The translations under genes were made by a program, and so were the position numbers. A stretch of 64,000 bases of DNA from an uncultured Caldilineaceae bacterium (GTDB taxonomy: Bacteria > Chloroflexota > Anaerolineae > Caldilineales > Caldilineaceae): NCBI GenBank assembly GCA_951812725.1, contig OX638330.1, positions 5,497,405 to 5,561,404 on the forward strand. The letters run 5' to 3'. This document shows, piece after piece, positions 35,799-44,224 of the stretch; position 1 is the first letter of the stretch; the number at the start of each line of letters is the position of its first letter. The notes under the pieces were generated by a model. The model had not been told where the DNA came from. It saw nothing but the letters and a program-made list of their open reading frames with translations, and made no database searches.

Positions 35799-37564
35799 GA
35801 CGGCAGCGGCGCCTTGCTGGCTGCCAACGCCTCCACGCTGCGCCGCAGCCCTTTCCACTCATCCTCGGCGCGCTGCAGATCGGCAGCCAGCGTCTCCAGC
35901 TTTTCCCGCTCTACCCGCACGAAGCGCGTGTAGGGCGCAACTGCTTCCCGGATGCGCTGCACACTGGCAGTCAGCTCCGATTCGAACTGCTGTGTGATGG
36001 CGGTATCGAGCCGCCGCCGCAGGTCGCCGATGCGCGTGCGCAGCTGCGCCTTCACCTTCTGCCGCCGGTATGGGAGCACGTAAAGACCGAGCGCGGCAAG
36101 CGCACTGGCGCCAAGGATACCTGTCACATCGAGGAAGGTGGTATTCAGGATCACCACCAGGATCGCGCCCAGGCCGATCGCGCCGGCCTCGACCGCGGCC
36201 GTCTGGATGATGGCCCGCTGCACATCCTGGGCCAGCTTCAGCGCCTCCGCCTCGCGGTCATACGAGTCGACCACCTCCTGCGCGCTGCGGCCGATGCTCT
36301 TCAGCAGATTCTGGCGGTTGAAATCAAAATCCCCCCGCACCTGGCCGATCATCTGGTCCGTGTGCTGGAGCGAGCGGCGCTCGATGAACTCCATCACCGC
36401 CTGCCACTGGCGGTAGTCGCGCTCGACCAGCCAGTCGATCAGTTCGTTCACATGATGCTCGACCGCACGGCTGCTGTCGGCCAGTACGCGGCGTTCGAAC
36501 TCACCCCGCAGCCGCTCGCTGTTCACCAGCTCGACGATGCGGGTGATGCGCAGATTTTCGTCGAAGAAACGGTCTCCCCGCTCTGCCATCTCGTAGAGGA
36601 CATTGTCGACGCGGTCGCTTTGGTAGCGGAAGTCTCGCCGCATATCGTTCTGGTAGGCCGCCAGCTGCTGGTCGATGTCGTCCAGCGCCCGAAAGTCGCC
36701 CTTGAGCAGGGCCTGGCGCTGGCTGATCACATCCTGGTAGTTGGCGATCAGCGCAGCGGCGATGCCAATCGGGTTCGAGAGCTGCAGCCGCACACGCTCC
36801 CCTGCGTCCAGAAAGTCGAGAATGTACTGCTCCAACGCGCCGAACTGGCTCCGTTCCCAGTCCGAGGAGTCCGCTGCACTCACGCCTCGCAATTTCGCTG
36901 CCAGCGCCAGGCGCGCGCTGACCGCGAAGATCGCCGGCGCAACCCCGAGCAGCTCGTGGGCGTTCCGGCGCACGAACTCCAGCACCTCCCGCTGCTCCGC
37001 CTCCGCAGTCAGCAGCTCGATCTTGTTGACCACGATCACGACCTTTTTGCCCCAGTCCCGGATCTGTTGCAAGAAGGCGCGCTCCGATTCGCTGAAAGGC
37101 CGGTCCGCGCTGGTGACGAAGAGGACGAGGTCGCTGCGGGGCACGAAATGTTCGGTCAACTCCTGGTGGTGGCGGATGACAGCATTCGTGCCGGGCGTGT
37201 CGACCAGGTTGACCTCCTGCAGCCAGGGAACGGGCAGGCGGCGCACCGCCATCCCTCGGTCCGCGTCCGGCTGTTCGGCCGCATCGCTGTGGCGGATCAG
37301 GACCAGTTCGCTGGTGGTCGGTACCACGCCTTCGGGCAGATAGTCGTCCCCCAGCAGTGCGTTGATGACCGCGCTTTTGCCGGCGTTGAACTCGCCCACC
37401 ACCACCATCAGGAAAAGCTCCTCCAACTGGGCCAGCGCGTTGCCGATCAGCCCCAGGTCGGCGTTGGGCGCGTCCAGGCGCGCCAGCGCCACCTGCAGGT
37501 CGCCCAGCAAGCGGCGCTCTTCCTGTAAAATACGGCCTTGCTCAACGGTCAGAACTTGCTGCAC
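35795..37564 (-). CDS. Dynamin-like GTPase
   Basis: This is a 589-residue large GTPase. G1 is GEFNAGKSA (residues ~57-65), the switch-I Thr lies in GVVPTTSEL, G3 is LVDTPGTNAV and G4 is VVNKIELL. Long helices follow, and near residues 460-500 there is a hydrophobic hairpin (GAIGLGAILVVILNTTFLDVTGILGASALAALGLYVL) that would insert in the membrane, as in bacterial dynamin-like proteins. A basic helix follows, then a coiled coil to the C-terminus. Such proteins remodel or repair membranes; a pairwise partner gene is absent here. It leads a coupled operon with GNAT and NUDIX genes. Confidence 0.9.
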   Translation of the reverse strand: MQQVLTVEQGRILQEERRLLGDLQVALARLDAPNADLGLIGNALAQLEELFLMVVVGEFNAGKSAVINALLGDDYLPEGVVPTTSELVLIRHSDAAEQPDADRGMAVRRLPVPWLQEVNLVDTPGTNAVIRHHQELTEHFVPRSDLVLFVTSADRPFSESERAFLQQIRDWGKKVVIVVNKIELLTAEAEQREVLEFVRRNAHELLGVAPAIFAVSARLALAAKLRGVSAADSSDWERSQFGALEQYILDFLDAGERVRLQLSNPIGIAAALIANYQDVISQRQALLKGDFRALDDIDQQLAAYQNDMRRDFRYQSDRVDNVLYEMAERGDRFFDENLRITRIVELVNSERLRGEFERRVLADSSRAVEHHVNELIDWLVERDYRQWQAVMEFIERRSLQHTDQMIGQVRGDFDFNRQNLLKSIGRSAQEVVDSYDREAEALKLAQDVQRAIIQTAAVEAGAIGLGAILVVILNTTFLDVTGILGASALAALGLYVLPYRRQKVKAQLRTRIGDLRRRLDTAITQQFESELTASVQRIREAVAPYTRFVRVEREKLETLAADLQRAEDEWKGLRRSVEALAASKAPLPS

Positions 37565-38023
37565 GCTTTTCCTCTATAAAGGCTGAAATCCATGTCGGAC
37601 GCGGCACAGGGCATTCTAGCACAGGGGGGCTTGCGTTCATATCATCCGGGCGTGATGGGGCTGGCATATTGGAACAGGAGCGAAGATGCGCGTGGGACAG
37701 TTATTGGCGGGTTCATGTCCACGTATCTCTATGAATGTTACATGAGAGACCGTGAGAGTCTGAATGAAGAAGTGGTGCGCAAATTAACCTGAGTCAGTAG
37801 TGTCCCCCTAGTAGTCCAATACGCATTTGAGCTCCATTTGGCATCAGCACCGGGGCAAAGGGCGCGAGGTGGACGCCAATATCCAGGAGAATTGGAAAAA
37901 TTTGAGAATCTAGTATAAAGATTCCCTTTGACAAGAATTAAAACGATTGAGTTTCTCTATTGACAGTTATTTTTACTTAGTCTAAAATTGGGAACAGTTT
38001 ATAATCAGTTGTTCTGGGGCTTT
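37565..38023. other. Intergenic region at the left edge of the accessory segment
   Basis: An open frame at 37592-37792 (66 codons, MSDAAQGILAQ...) lacks a family match and a good ribosome site; I do not accept it as a gene. From about 37800 the base composition turns AT-rich, marking the edge of the accessory segment that holds the HigBA-like genes. Confidence 0.45.
37960..37988 (+). promoter_or_regulatory. Strong promoter of the HigB/HigA-like genes
   Basis: TTGACA (37960-37965) and TAAAAT (37983-37988) are spaced by exactly 17 bp. A further TATAAT lies at 38000-38005. They precede the toxin reading frame by about 35 bp. Confidence 0.75.
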
Positions 38024-38317
38024 ATGAAAGTCTTCAATACTCCGCAAATTGAAAAGGCTTACAAGAAGTATACCGACGCCATCGGCCCGTTGCAGAACTG
38101 GTATCAGGAAGTTGGAGAGGCGGACTTGGACACACCGGCCAAGCTAAAGGAACGATAGCCGAACGCCAGTATTATTCGTGGAGATCTTGTGGTCTTCAAC
38201 ATCAAAGGCAAGCGCTACCGGCTGGTCGCGAGAATCAACTTTCGCAGGCAGCTGGTATTCGTAAAGTTCTTTGGCACGCATAAAGAATACGACCGCATCA
38301 ATGTCGAGGAGGTGTAA
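38024..38317 (+). pseudogene. higB: HigB-type toxin (RelE superfamily mRNA interferase), interrupted by an in-frame TAG
   Basis: The frame starts ATG at 38024 (MKVFNTPQIEKAYKKY...) and runs 98 codons to a TAA at 38315. One TAG interrupts it at codon 45 (...AKLKER-stop-PNASIIRGDL...), where intact HigB relatives have Tyr in the phrase R-YP-x-A. The rest is intact and in frame: VVFNIKGKRYRLVARINFRRQLVFVKFFGTHKEYDRINVEEV, which is the HigB C-terminal signature. It lies 61 bp before the HigA-like gene, the normal toxin-first order. A single TAC or TAT to TAG change would restore it. Sequencing error is the main alternative. Confidence 0.8.
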
Positions 38318-38378
38318 TTCAATCCACTTGGAGGACAGTTTCCTTTGGGAAACGACTACAAAAGGCGAGGAGACAACG

Positions 38379-39581
38379 ATGAGCAGTGTTATTAAGCCAA
38401 TTCGTACAGAGGAGGATCATCAGCGTGCATTGGCGCGTATCGATGAGATCTTCGGCGCTGAAGAAGATACGCCCGAGGGCGACGAGCTTGATGTTCTTGT
38501 GGATCTTGTTATGTATTACGAATCCAAAACGGTGGAAATGGGATTCCCCGACCCGATTTCGGCCATCAAGTTTCGCATGGATCAGGCCGAATTGACGCAG
38601 CGTGACCTCATACCCTACATAGGCAGCCGGGCTAAGGTATCCGAGGTCCTGTCTGGCAAGCGGGATCTCACAATGTCGATGGCGCGCGCACTGCACCAAA
38701 ATCTAGGAATACCGGCCGACGTGTTACTGCAGAAACCCGGCGCGGAGTTCGATTCAACGTTGGAGGAGATCGACCCGCGCCGCTATCCCTTGAAAGAGAT
38801 GATGAAGCGCGGCTGGATTTCTCAGTTGTCCGACATGGCCGACCACGCCGAAGAGTTGATCCGCGACCTGATCGAGCAGGCAGGGGGCCCCGAAGTTGCC
38901 GCCGTTCCCCTCTACCGCAAGAATGGCCACCGCCGTCTCAACGCCAAAGCCGACCCCTACGCGCTAAGGGCCTGGTGCTGGCAGGTGCTGAGGCTTACTA
39001 ACGAGAATCCGCCCAAAGCTGCCTACCGGCCGGGCACAGTAACCGAACAGTTCATGCGTGAAGTAGCCCACCTCAGCGTTCACGAAGATGGCCCGCGGCG
39101 GGCGCAGGATTATCTGGCTGAGCACGGTATCGCGCTCGTGGTCGAACAGCATCTGCCGCGCACGCATCTGGACGGCGCGGCGCTGCTACTGGGCAATGGA
39201 CGTCCGGTGATCGGCCTCACCCTGCGCTACGACCGCATCGACAACTTCTGGTTCAGTCTGATGCACGAGTTGGCCCATGTCGGACTGCATCTGGACAATG
39301 GTGAGGAGGAACCGTTTATCGATGACCTGTCGTTGCGCGTTACCGACCCGCACGAGAACGAGGCTGACCAACACGCACAGGACGCGCTGATCCCCCCGGG
39401 GATCTGGGAGTCCAGCCCGGTGCGGGAGAGAGCGACCGTGATGTCGGTTTTCGACCTGGCGCAGGAGTTGGGCGTCCACCCGGCGGTAATAGCCGGACGT
39501 GTGCGCCACGAGAAGGGTAATTACCGGCTGCTGTCGCAGTTGGTTGGGAGCGGGAAGGTTAGAAGGCAGTTTGAGAGCTGA
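38379..39581 (+). CDS. HigA-like antitoxin fused to an ImmA/IrrE metallopeptidase
   Basis: This is a 400-residue protein with the start at 38379 supported by GAGGAG. The N-terminal ~110 residues resemble HigA antitoxins: a helical dimerisation region, then an HTH (LTQRDLIPYIGSRAKVSEVLSGKRDLTMSMARALHQ). The C-terminal part holds the zinc motif HELAH at residues 295-299 and the downstream ENEADQHAQD element, the hallmark of ImmA/IrrE proteases that cleave DNA-bound repressors. It pairs with the HigB-like frame directly upstream. The fusion suggests an antitoxin/repressor that carries its own protease domain. Plain HigA is about one quarter of this length. Confidence 0.88.
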   Translation: MSSVIKPIRTEEDHQRALARIDEIFGAEEDTPEGDELDVLVDLVMYYESKTVEMGFPDPISAIKFRMDQAELTQRDLIPYIGSRAKVSEVLSGKRDLTMSMARALHQNLGIPADVLLQKPGAEFDSTLEEIDPRRYPLKEMMKRGWISQLSDMADHAEELIRDLIEQAGGPEVAAVPLYRKNGHRRLNAKADPYALRAWCWQVLRLTNENPPKAAYRPGTVTEQFMREVAHLSVHEDGPRRAQDYLAEHGIALVVEQHLPRTHLDGAALLLGNGRPVIGLTLRYDRIDNFWFSLMHELAHVGLHLDNGEEEPFIDDLSLRVTDPHENEADQHAQDALIPPGIWESSPVRERATVMSVFDLAQELGVHPAVIAGRVRHEKGNYRLLSQLVGSGKVRRQFES

Positions 39582-39855
39582 TCTGTCCGGCGCTGGTCTG
39601 TTAAGGGCACTGGAGCAGTCCTTGAGCATGAACGCAGAGTACCTGAATTGATGTACAGATACGCTAAGAACATCCTGGGAAGAATTACGAAAGCGCGAAT
39701 GCGATGAGGTTCTGAAATGTCCATCTCCATGCACTTTGCCCGTTGCAACCGTATCTAGAAGGAAACCCGCACACTCGGGGACCTGTGGGACTCCCTGCTG
39801 CCCAACCCCATGTAGCGTGCTGTCAGAAACACGGAAATATAGAGGTGTGCTGCAA

Positions 39856-41454
39856 ATGAGAATCAAATCGATTCGCATGAGGAACTTCAAGAGATTTACC
39901 GACTTGTTGATTCGCGATATTCCAAAGTCGGCGAAGCTGGTTGTCGTAGTGGGGCCAAACGGTTGTGGGAAATCCTCCCTGTTTGACGCTCTGCTCAACT
40001 GGTATCGATATAGTACGCAAGGAAGCAGTAGCGAAGAACTGTACTATCGCAAAAATCCTGAGAAGCCATTTCAATGGGACCGAAGCGTGGAAGTGATGCT
40101 TCACAAGGAAGTTGAGATAAAGGAAGGCTGCATATATGTTCGAACTGCCCATCGCAACGAGCCGGATTTCTCAATTCAGAATTTTCGCAAACCTGAGAAT
40201 CCGGTAAATCCGTTCTATGGCCGACGCCTCATTGACGACGATAAGAGCGTGGCATCGAACTATCAGAGGCTTGTATATGATACGGCTTCGGAGCTCTACA
40301 ATGAGGAGAATGATGAGAGATCGGTTCGAGAACTTAGGGAGGAGTTGATCGGGGAAATTCGCAAGTCAATGAAGAAAGTTTTCGACGATCTCCTGTTGCA
40401 CAGCATTTCCAATCCTTTTGGTTCAGATACCGATTCGGGTACATTTTACTTCGAAAAGGGTGCGACAAAGTCATACCACTACAAGAATCTTTCCGGAGGG
40501 GAAAAAGCGGCGTTTGATCTTCTCTTAGACTTGTATCTAAAGAGGAAGTATTTTGCTGACGCTGTTTACTGCATAGATGAAATTGAAACTCATCTTCATA
40601 CGAAAGTTCAAGGCGTTCTCCTTCGCGAAATTGCCAACATTGTACCTAATGATTCACAACTTTGGGTGACAACTCATTCGCTTGGTGTTCTCAGAGCAGC
40701 ACAAGAAATGGATGCAGATTCTCCTGGTTCAGTTTGTATTCTTAACTTTGCAGGTATTTCCCTTGATGTGCGAAGTGAACTCAGCCCAACCACTCTTGGT
40801 AGAGCATCTTGGGAGAAAATGCTTTCAATAACGCTTGACGATCTTTCGGACAGAGTTGCTCCCAAATATGTCGTTGTATGCGAAGGCTCCACAGTGGGGA
40901 ATCGGCGCAAGGACTTTGACGCAGATATCTATGAACGGGTTCTAAGAACTCACGAGCCTAGTATTGTATTTGTATCTGGTGGATCGTCCCAGCAAGTTGC
41001 GGCTACGGGAAATTCTGTTCGACTCATATTGGAACGTATTCTTCCTTTCTCGAAGGTTATCTCTCTCGCCGACCGGGACAGCAAAAAGGAAGAAGAAATC
41101 GCCGAGTATGAGGGGATCGTCCTTCGAGAACGAAACCTTGAGTCTTACTTGCTCGCGGATGAGGTGATCGAAAACCTATTGAAGCAAGAGAACAAGCTAT
41201 GTCTCCTTGAGCAAGCGTTGACAGTAAAGTCTGACGCGCTCGAAGCGAGCACAAAGAGAGGCAACCCTTCTGATGATCTAAAGTCAGCCGCCGGACAGAT
41301 TTATGTAGGTCTGACAAAATTGCTAGAGTTGGAGCGTCCGGGAGGCGATAAAGATGCATTCTTGAAATATACATTGGCCCCGCTCATTACTCAGGACACC
41401 GAGACCTACCAGAAACTCAATTCTGAAATTGTCGACAGGGTTAAGTGTGAATGA
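39856..41454 (+). CDS. OLD-like AAA ATPase with C-terminal TOPRIM-like domain
   Basis: This is a 532-residue protein, starting at 39856 (MRIKSIRMRNFKRFTDLL). It has an SMC/OLD-type ATPase: Walker A GPNGCGKSS at residues ~33-41, signature LSGGEKAAFDLLLDLYL, Walker B AVYCIDEIETHLH and the H-loop VTTHSLGVL. After it comes a TOPRIM-like region with the Glu in KYVVVCEGS and the metal pair in VISLADRDSKKEEE. OLD nucleases of this layout act in phage defence. No UvrD-like partner of the Gabija type follows, so it is a solo gene. Its AT-rich codons differ from those of the chromosome around it, which suggests transfer. Confidence 0.8.
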   Translation: MRIKSIRMRNFKRFTDLLIRDIPKSAKLVVVVGPNGCGKSSLFDALLNWYRYSTQGSSSEELYYRKNPEKPFQWDRSVEVMLHKEVEIKEGCIYVRTAHRNEPDFSIQNFRKPENPVNPFYGRRLIDDDKSVASNYQRLVYDTASELYNEENDERSVRELREELIGEIRKSMKKVFDDLLLHSISNPFGSDTDSGTFYFEKGATKSYHYKNLSGGEKAAFDLLLDLYLKRKYFADAVYCIDEIETHLHTKVQGVLLREIANIVPNDSQLWVTTHSLGVLRAAQEMDADSPGSVCILNFAGISLDVRSELSPTTLGRASWEKMLSITLDDLSDRVAPKYVVVCEGSTVGNRRKDFDADIYERVLRTHEPSIVFVSGGSSQQVAATGNSVRLILERILPFSKVISLADRDSKKEEEIAEYEGIVLRERNLESYLLADEVIENLLKQENKLCLLEQALTVKSDALEASTKRGNPSDDLKSAAGQIYVGLTKLLELERPGGDKDAFLKYTLAPLITQDTETYQKLNSEIVDRVKCE

Positions 41455-41622
41455 ACAGGATCACCGAGACTGACGTCGAGTATTCTGCCCTTGCCCGGCC
41501 TAATCTCTTGACTGGCAGACCGTGCCTTATGCAGTTCCTACGCACTACTCTACTGGCGGGAGTAATGGCGAAACAGGCGACGGCGCCAAAGCTGGTCTAC
41601 GCTGAATGAAAGTGCACTCTCA

Positions 41623-42747
41623 ATGACACCTGTACGATATCACTCTGGACAGTTTCCACCACAAAATCTGGACCTGCAGAGGTTGCTGCCGCTTATCGGC
41701 CCGGCCCATGCCGAGGTGGCCAGATACGAAGGGATGCTCAAAGGGCTGCCCAATGCCAATGTGCTTCTTTCTCCGCTCGCCTCGCAAGAGGCTGTCTTGT
41801 CCAGCCGCATAGAAGGTACGCAGACGACCCTGACCGAACTCCTGACTTTCGAGGCAGAAGGGAACCTGTCGGACGAGAGCACGCCAGCAAAAGCCGATAT
41901 TCGTGAGGTTCTGAATTATCGGCTAGCTCTAAATGCCGCAATCTACATGTTGAAGGAGATCCCGCTGTCGCAGAGGCTAGTTCGGGATGCACATGAGGTT
42001 CTCATGCAGGGTGTACGGGGCTATAACAAAGCGCCCGGCAAATACCGGCGCCTGCCCGACTCCTGTTGGATTGGACCGCCAGGCTCAACGATTGAAACGG
42101 CTCGGTATGTCCCATGTCCAGTGGAAGAGTTGAACTCGGCCATGGATGCCCTGGAGTCTTACATGCACGAAGGAGCTCCAGATACCCTTATGCAACTTGC
42201 CATCGTCCACGCAGAGTTCGAAGCTATCCATCCATTCCTGGACGGCAACGGACGGATGGGTCGGTTGATTGTTCCCCTCTTCATGTTAAACAAGGAACTC
42301 CTATCTTCCCCAAGCTTCTACATCAGCGAATATCTTGAGAGTCATCGTAATGAGTACTACGATCGTTTGCTCGCAGTGTCGCGCGACAGTGACTGGACCG
42401 GATGGTGCGCGTTCTTCCTGACCGCGGTGACAGAGCAGGCGCGTGCATATCAGCAAAAGATCCACGACTTACTGGAGCTCTACGATGAACGCAAAGAACA
42501 AATCGTGGAGGAAACTCACTCCCAGTACAGTGGTCGGACGCTTGACTACATATTCAAGAGACCAATATTTCAGACAACTGATTTTGTAGAGAACTCAGAA
42601 ATCCCCGAACCGACCGCGAGACATATTCTGCGCGTCCTCCGGCGTTGTGGCTTACTGAAGGAGTTTAGAAAGGCAAAAGGTCGTCGACCCGCTACTTTGG
42701 CTTTCGCCGGCCTGCTTAATATCGTAGAAGGACGCAATCTGTTTTGA
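41623..42747 (+). CDS. Fic-family protein (class II, auto-inhibited)
   Basis: This is a 374-residue protein. The catalytic Fic motif is HPFLDGNGRMGR near residue 202. Upstream, SSRIEG at residues 60-65 fits the (S/T)xxxE(G/N) inhibitory helix of class II Fic enzymes, so AMPylation is normally held off within the same chain. The N-terminus is a Fic_N-type helical domain (LLPLIGPAHAEVARYEGML). The last ~70 residues look like a winged helix (ETTDFVENSEIPEPTARHILRVLRRCGLL-like). It modifies a target by transferring AMP; the target is unknown. It sits alone, 168 bp after the OLD-like gene. Confidence 0.9.
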   Translation: MTPVRYHSGQFPPQNLDLQRLLPLIGPAHAEVARYEGMLKGLPNANVLLSPLASQEAVLSSRIEGTQTTLTELLTFEAEGNLSDESTPAKADIREVLNYRLALNAAIYMLKEIPLSQRLVRDAHEVLMQGVRGYNKAPGKYRRLPDSCWIGPPGSTIETARYVPCPVEELNSAMDALESYMHEGAPDTLMQLAIVHAEFEAIHPFLDGNGRMGRLIVPLFMLNKELLSSPSFYISEYLESHRNEYYDRLLAVSRDSDWTGWCAFFLTAVTEQARAYQQKIHDLLELYDERKEQIVEETHSQYSGRTLDYIFKRPIFQTTDFVENSEIPEPTARHILRVLRRCGLLKEFRKAKGRRPATLAFAGLLNIVEGRNLF

Positions 42748-42971
42748 TGTTTATCTATTGATAGCAAACTGTCTTATTGTTAGTGAATTGCCATTTCATT
42801 AACAACAACAGCATTTGATACCCATAGATGAACAACAAAAAAGGACTCTCGCCAGTTCATGCCTGCTTTTACGGTGATTACCCTCGCTGAACCTCTCATC
42901 GAACAGGCGGAGCTCTTGTCGGAAGGCAATGCAACGGCCTGCAGCGCCAGTCACAGGCCTCACGGAGCTAC

Positions 42972-43580
42972 TCACCTCCGCATCAGCCCCTCCAGCCGCC
43001 CCTTCACATCAGGCCACTCACTTTCGATAACACTGTAATAGACCGTATGCCGGTCAACGCCGTCGCGCGCAATCCGGTGGTTGCGCAGCGTGCCTTCCTC
43101 CACCGCGCCCAGCCGCAGAATCGCGCGCCGTGACCGTTCATTGCGGCTGTCCGACTTGAGGCTAACCCGGCGCGCTGACAGCGCCTCGAACGCATGCCGC
43201 AGCAACAGGTATTTGCATTCGGTGTTCACGCCGGTCCGCTGCCAGGGGGTGCCGTACCATGTGAAGCCTATCTCCAATGTCCGGTGCTCGCGCACGATGT
43301 CTATGTATGCAGTCGAACCCACCGCCCTGCCCGTCTCCAGGTGAATCACGGTAAAGGTGACGCGTGTTCCCGCTGCCAATTCCTCCAGACACGCCTGGAT
43401 CCACCCTTCGGCGTCGGAAACACTGCTAAGAGCAGGGCGGGCCGAATATCTCCATATCAGTTCCTCCGCGCCAGCGGCATACAGGTCCGCTGCATGCGCC
43501 AGCGCGATTGGTTCGAGGCGCACCAGGTTGCCGGTCAGCGTGACAGGCTGCGGGTCAAAGAATGTCTTCGTTATAGCCAT
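42972..43580 (-). CDS. RimJ/RimL-type GNAT acetyltransferase
   Basis: This 202-residue protein starts with the RimJ-like opening LTGNLVRLEPIALAHAADLYAA. The acetyl-CoA region reads RTLEIGFTWYGTPWQRTGVNTECKYLLLRHAFE. Then SDSRNERSRRAILRLGAVEEGTLRNHR follows, typical of this subgroup, where the acceptor is a protein N-terminus or an antibiotic-like small molecule. It is convergent with the Fic gene and separated from it by 224 bp of AT-rich DNA. Confidence 0.88.
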   Translation of the reverse strand: MAITKTFFDPQPVTLTGNLVRLEPIALAHAADLYAAGAEELIWRYSARPALSSVSDAEGWIQACLEELAAGTRVTFTVIHLETGRAVGSTAYIDIVREHRTLEIGFTWYGTPWQRTGVNTECKYLLLRHAFEALSARRVSLKSDSRNERSRRAILRLGAVEEGTLRNHRIARDGVDRHTVYYSVIESEWPDVKGRLEGLMRR

Positions 43581-43641
43581 GTCAGATTGTAGTAGAGTAG
43601 GTAGAGGTATTCTATCGAATTACGAAATGGTAATGGCAATC

Positions 43642-43670
43642 GGTCCGCCAGTCAACCGACTGGCGGTAAC
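43642..43670. other. Strong intergenic hairpin
   Basis: CCGCCAGTC (43645-43653) pairs perfectly with GACTGGCGG (43658-43666) around the loop AACC, with GGT/ACC flanks extending the stem. There is no T tract, so it is not a plain terminator. Further GC-rich hairpins follow to 43790. Confidence 0.6.
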
Positions 43671-43800
43671 CTGATGCACTTCAGAGTAAAGGTAGAATCT
43701 GGGCGTGTCTCTGCACAGTTGCACAGGCTGAGACCGGGAGGCCCGTGCTCACGGGGGAAAGTCCCCGGTTCTGGGGACATCCTGAGTAAATTCATTTCTG

Positions 43801-44093
43801 GTAACTACTAAGCCATATACAGTGCCTGTTTTGACCAGCCCTGTATCCTTGCCGCCATTCAGGCTATCTGAATGCGTATTCGTTTGGCGGCAGCCAGGTT
43901 GCTGGAGCCGCACGGCTGGAATGCGCACACACGGTCGGTGAGGGATGGTTTTGTAGGGGGGCGTTGCGGGGGCGCAGCCCCTGCACAAGGGAGGGCCGAA
44001 GGCCCGACCGCCCAAATGACAGCAATGAGGGGAGTAAGAACACCTTTGCTTGCCTCGTTCAGGGTTGCGATGCAGTCGCGGCTGAGTAGTTAC
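43801..44093 (+). mobile_element. MITE-like element, copy C
   Basis: This 293-bp element starts GTAACTACTAAGCCA and ends CGGCTGAGTAGTTAC. The flanks CATTTCTG (43793-43800) and CATTATTG (44094-44101) agree at six of eight positions, a decayed target duplication. It lies 131 bp upstream of the third importer's binding-protein gene and may displace or supply control signals. Confidence 0.85.
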
Positions 44094-44224
44094 CATTATT
44101 GCGAAATATCGCCCTATCCTGTACAATCCAACCTGCTCAGGATACTTGCATCCGCCTCCCTCGACGACATTCTAATACGCTTCACATTTCTACCCACACT
44201 TCAAACGAAAGGGGCGAGAACTCT

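Noticed and set aside
36362..37528. 388-codon plus-strand open frame opposite the dynamin-like gene
   Set aside because: The real gene on the minus strand has all GTPase motifs in order.
37592..37792. 66-codon frame right of the dynamin gene
   Set aside because: No family features and no clear ribosome site; its position at a composition boundary makes chance likely.
43669..43760. Possible TPP riboswitch or RNase P fragment (CTGAGA and GGAAAGTCC-like words)
   Set aside because: The paired elements around these words and the other conserved positions are missing, and no thiamin gene follows.
43749..44126. Arg/Pro-rich frames within the four MITE copies, similar between copies
   Set aside because: They are conserved only because the repeat DNA is conserved. 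No start signal or protein-like composition, and they are broken at different points in each copy.
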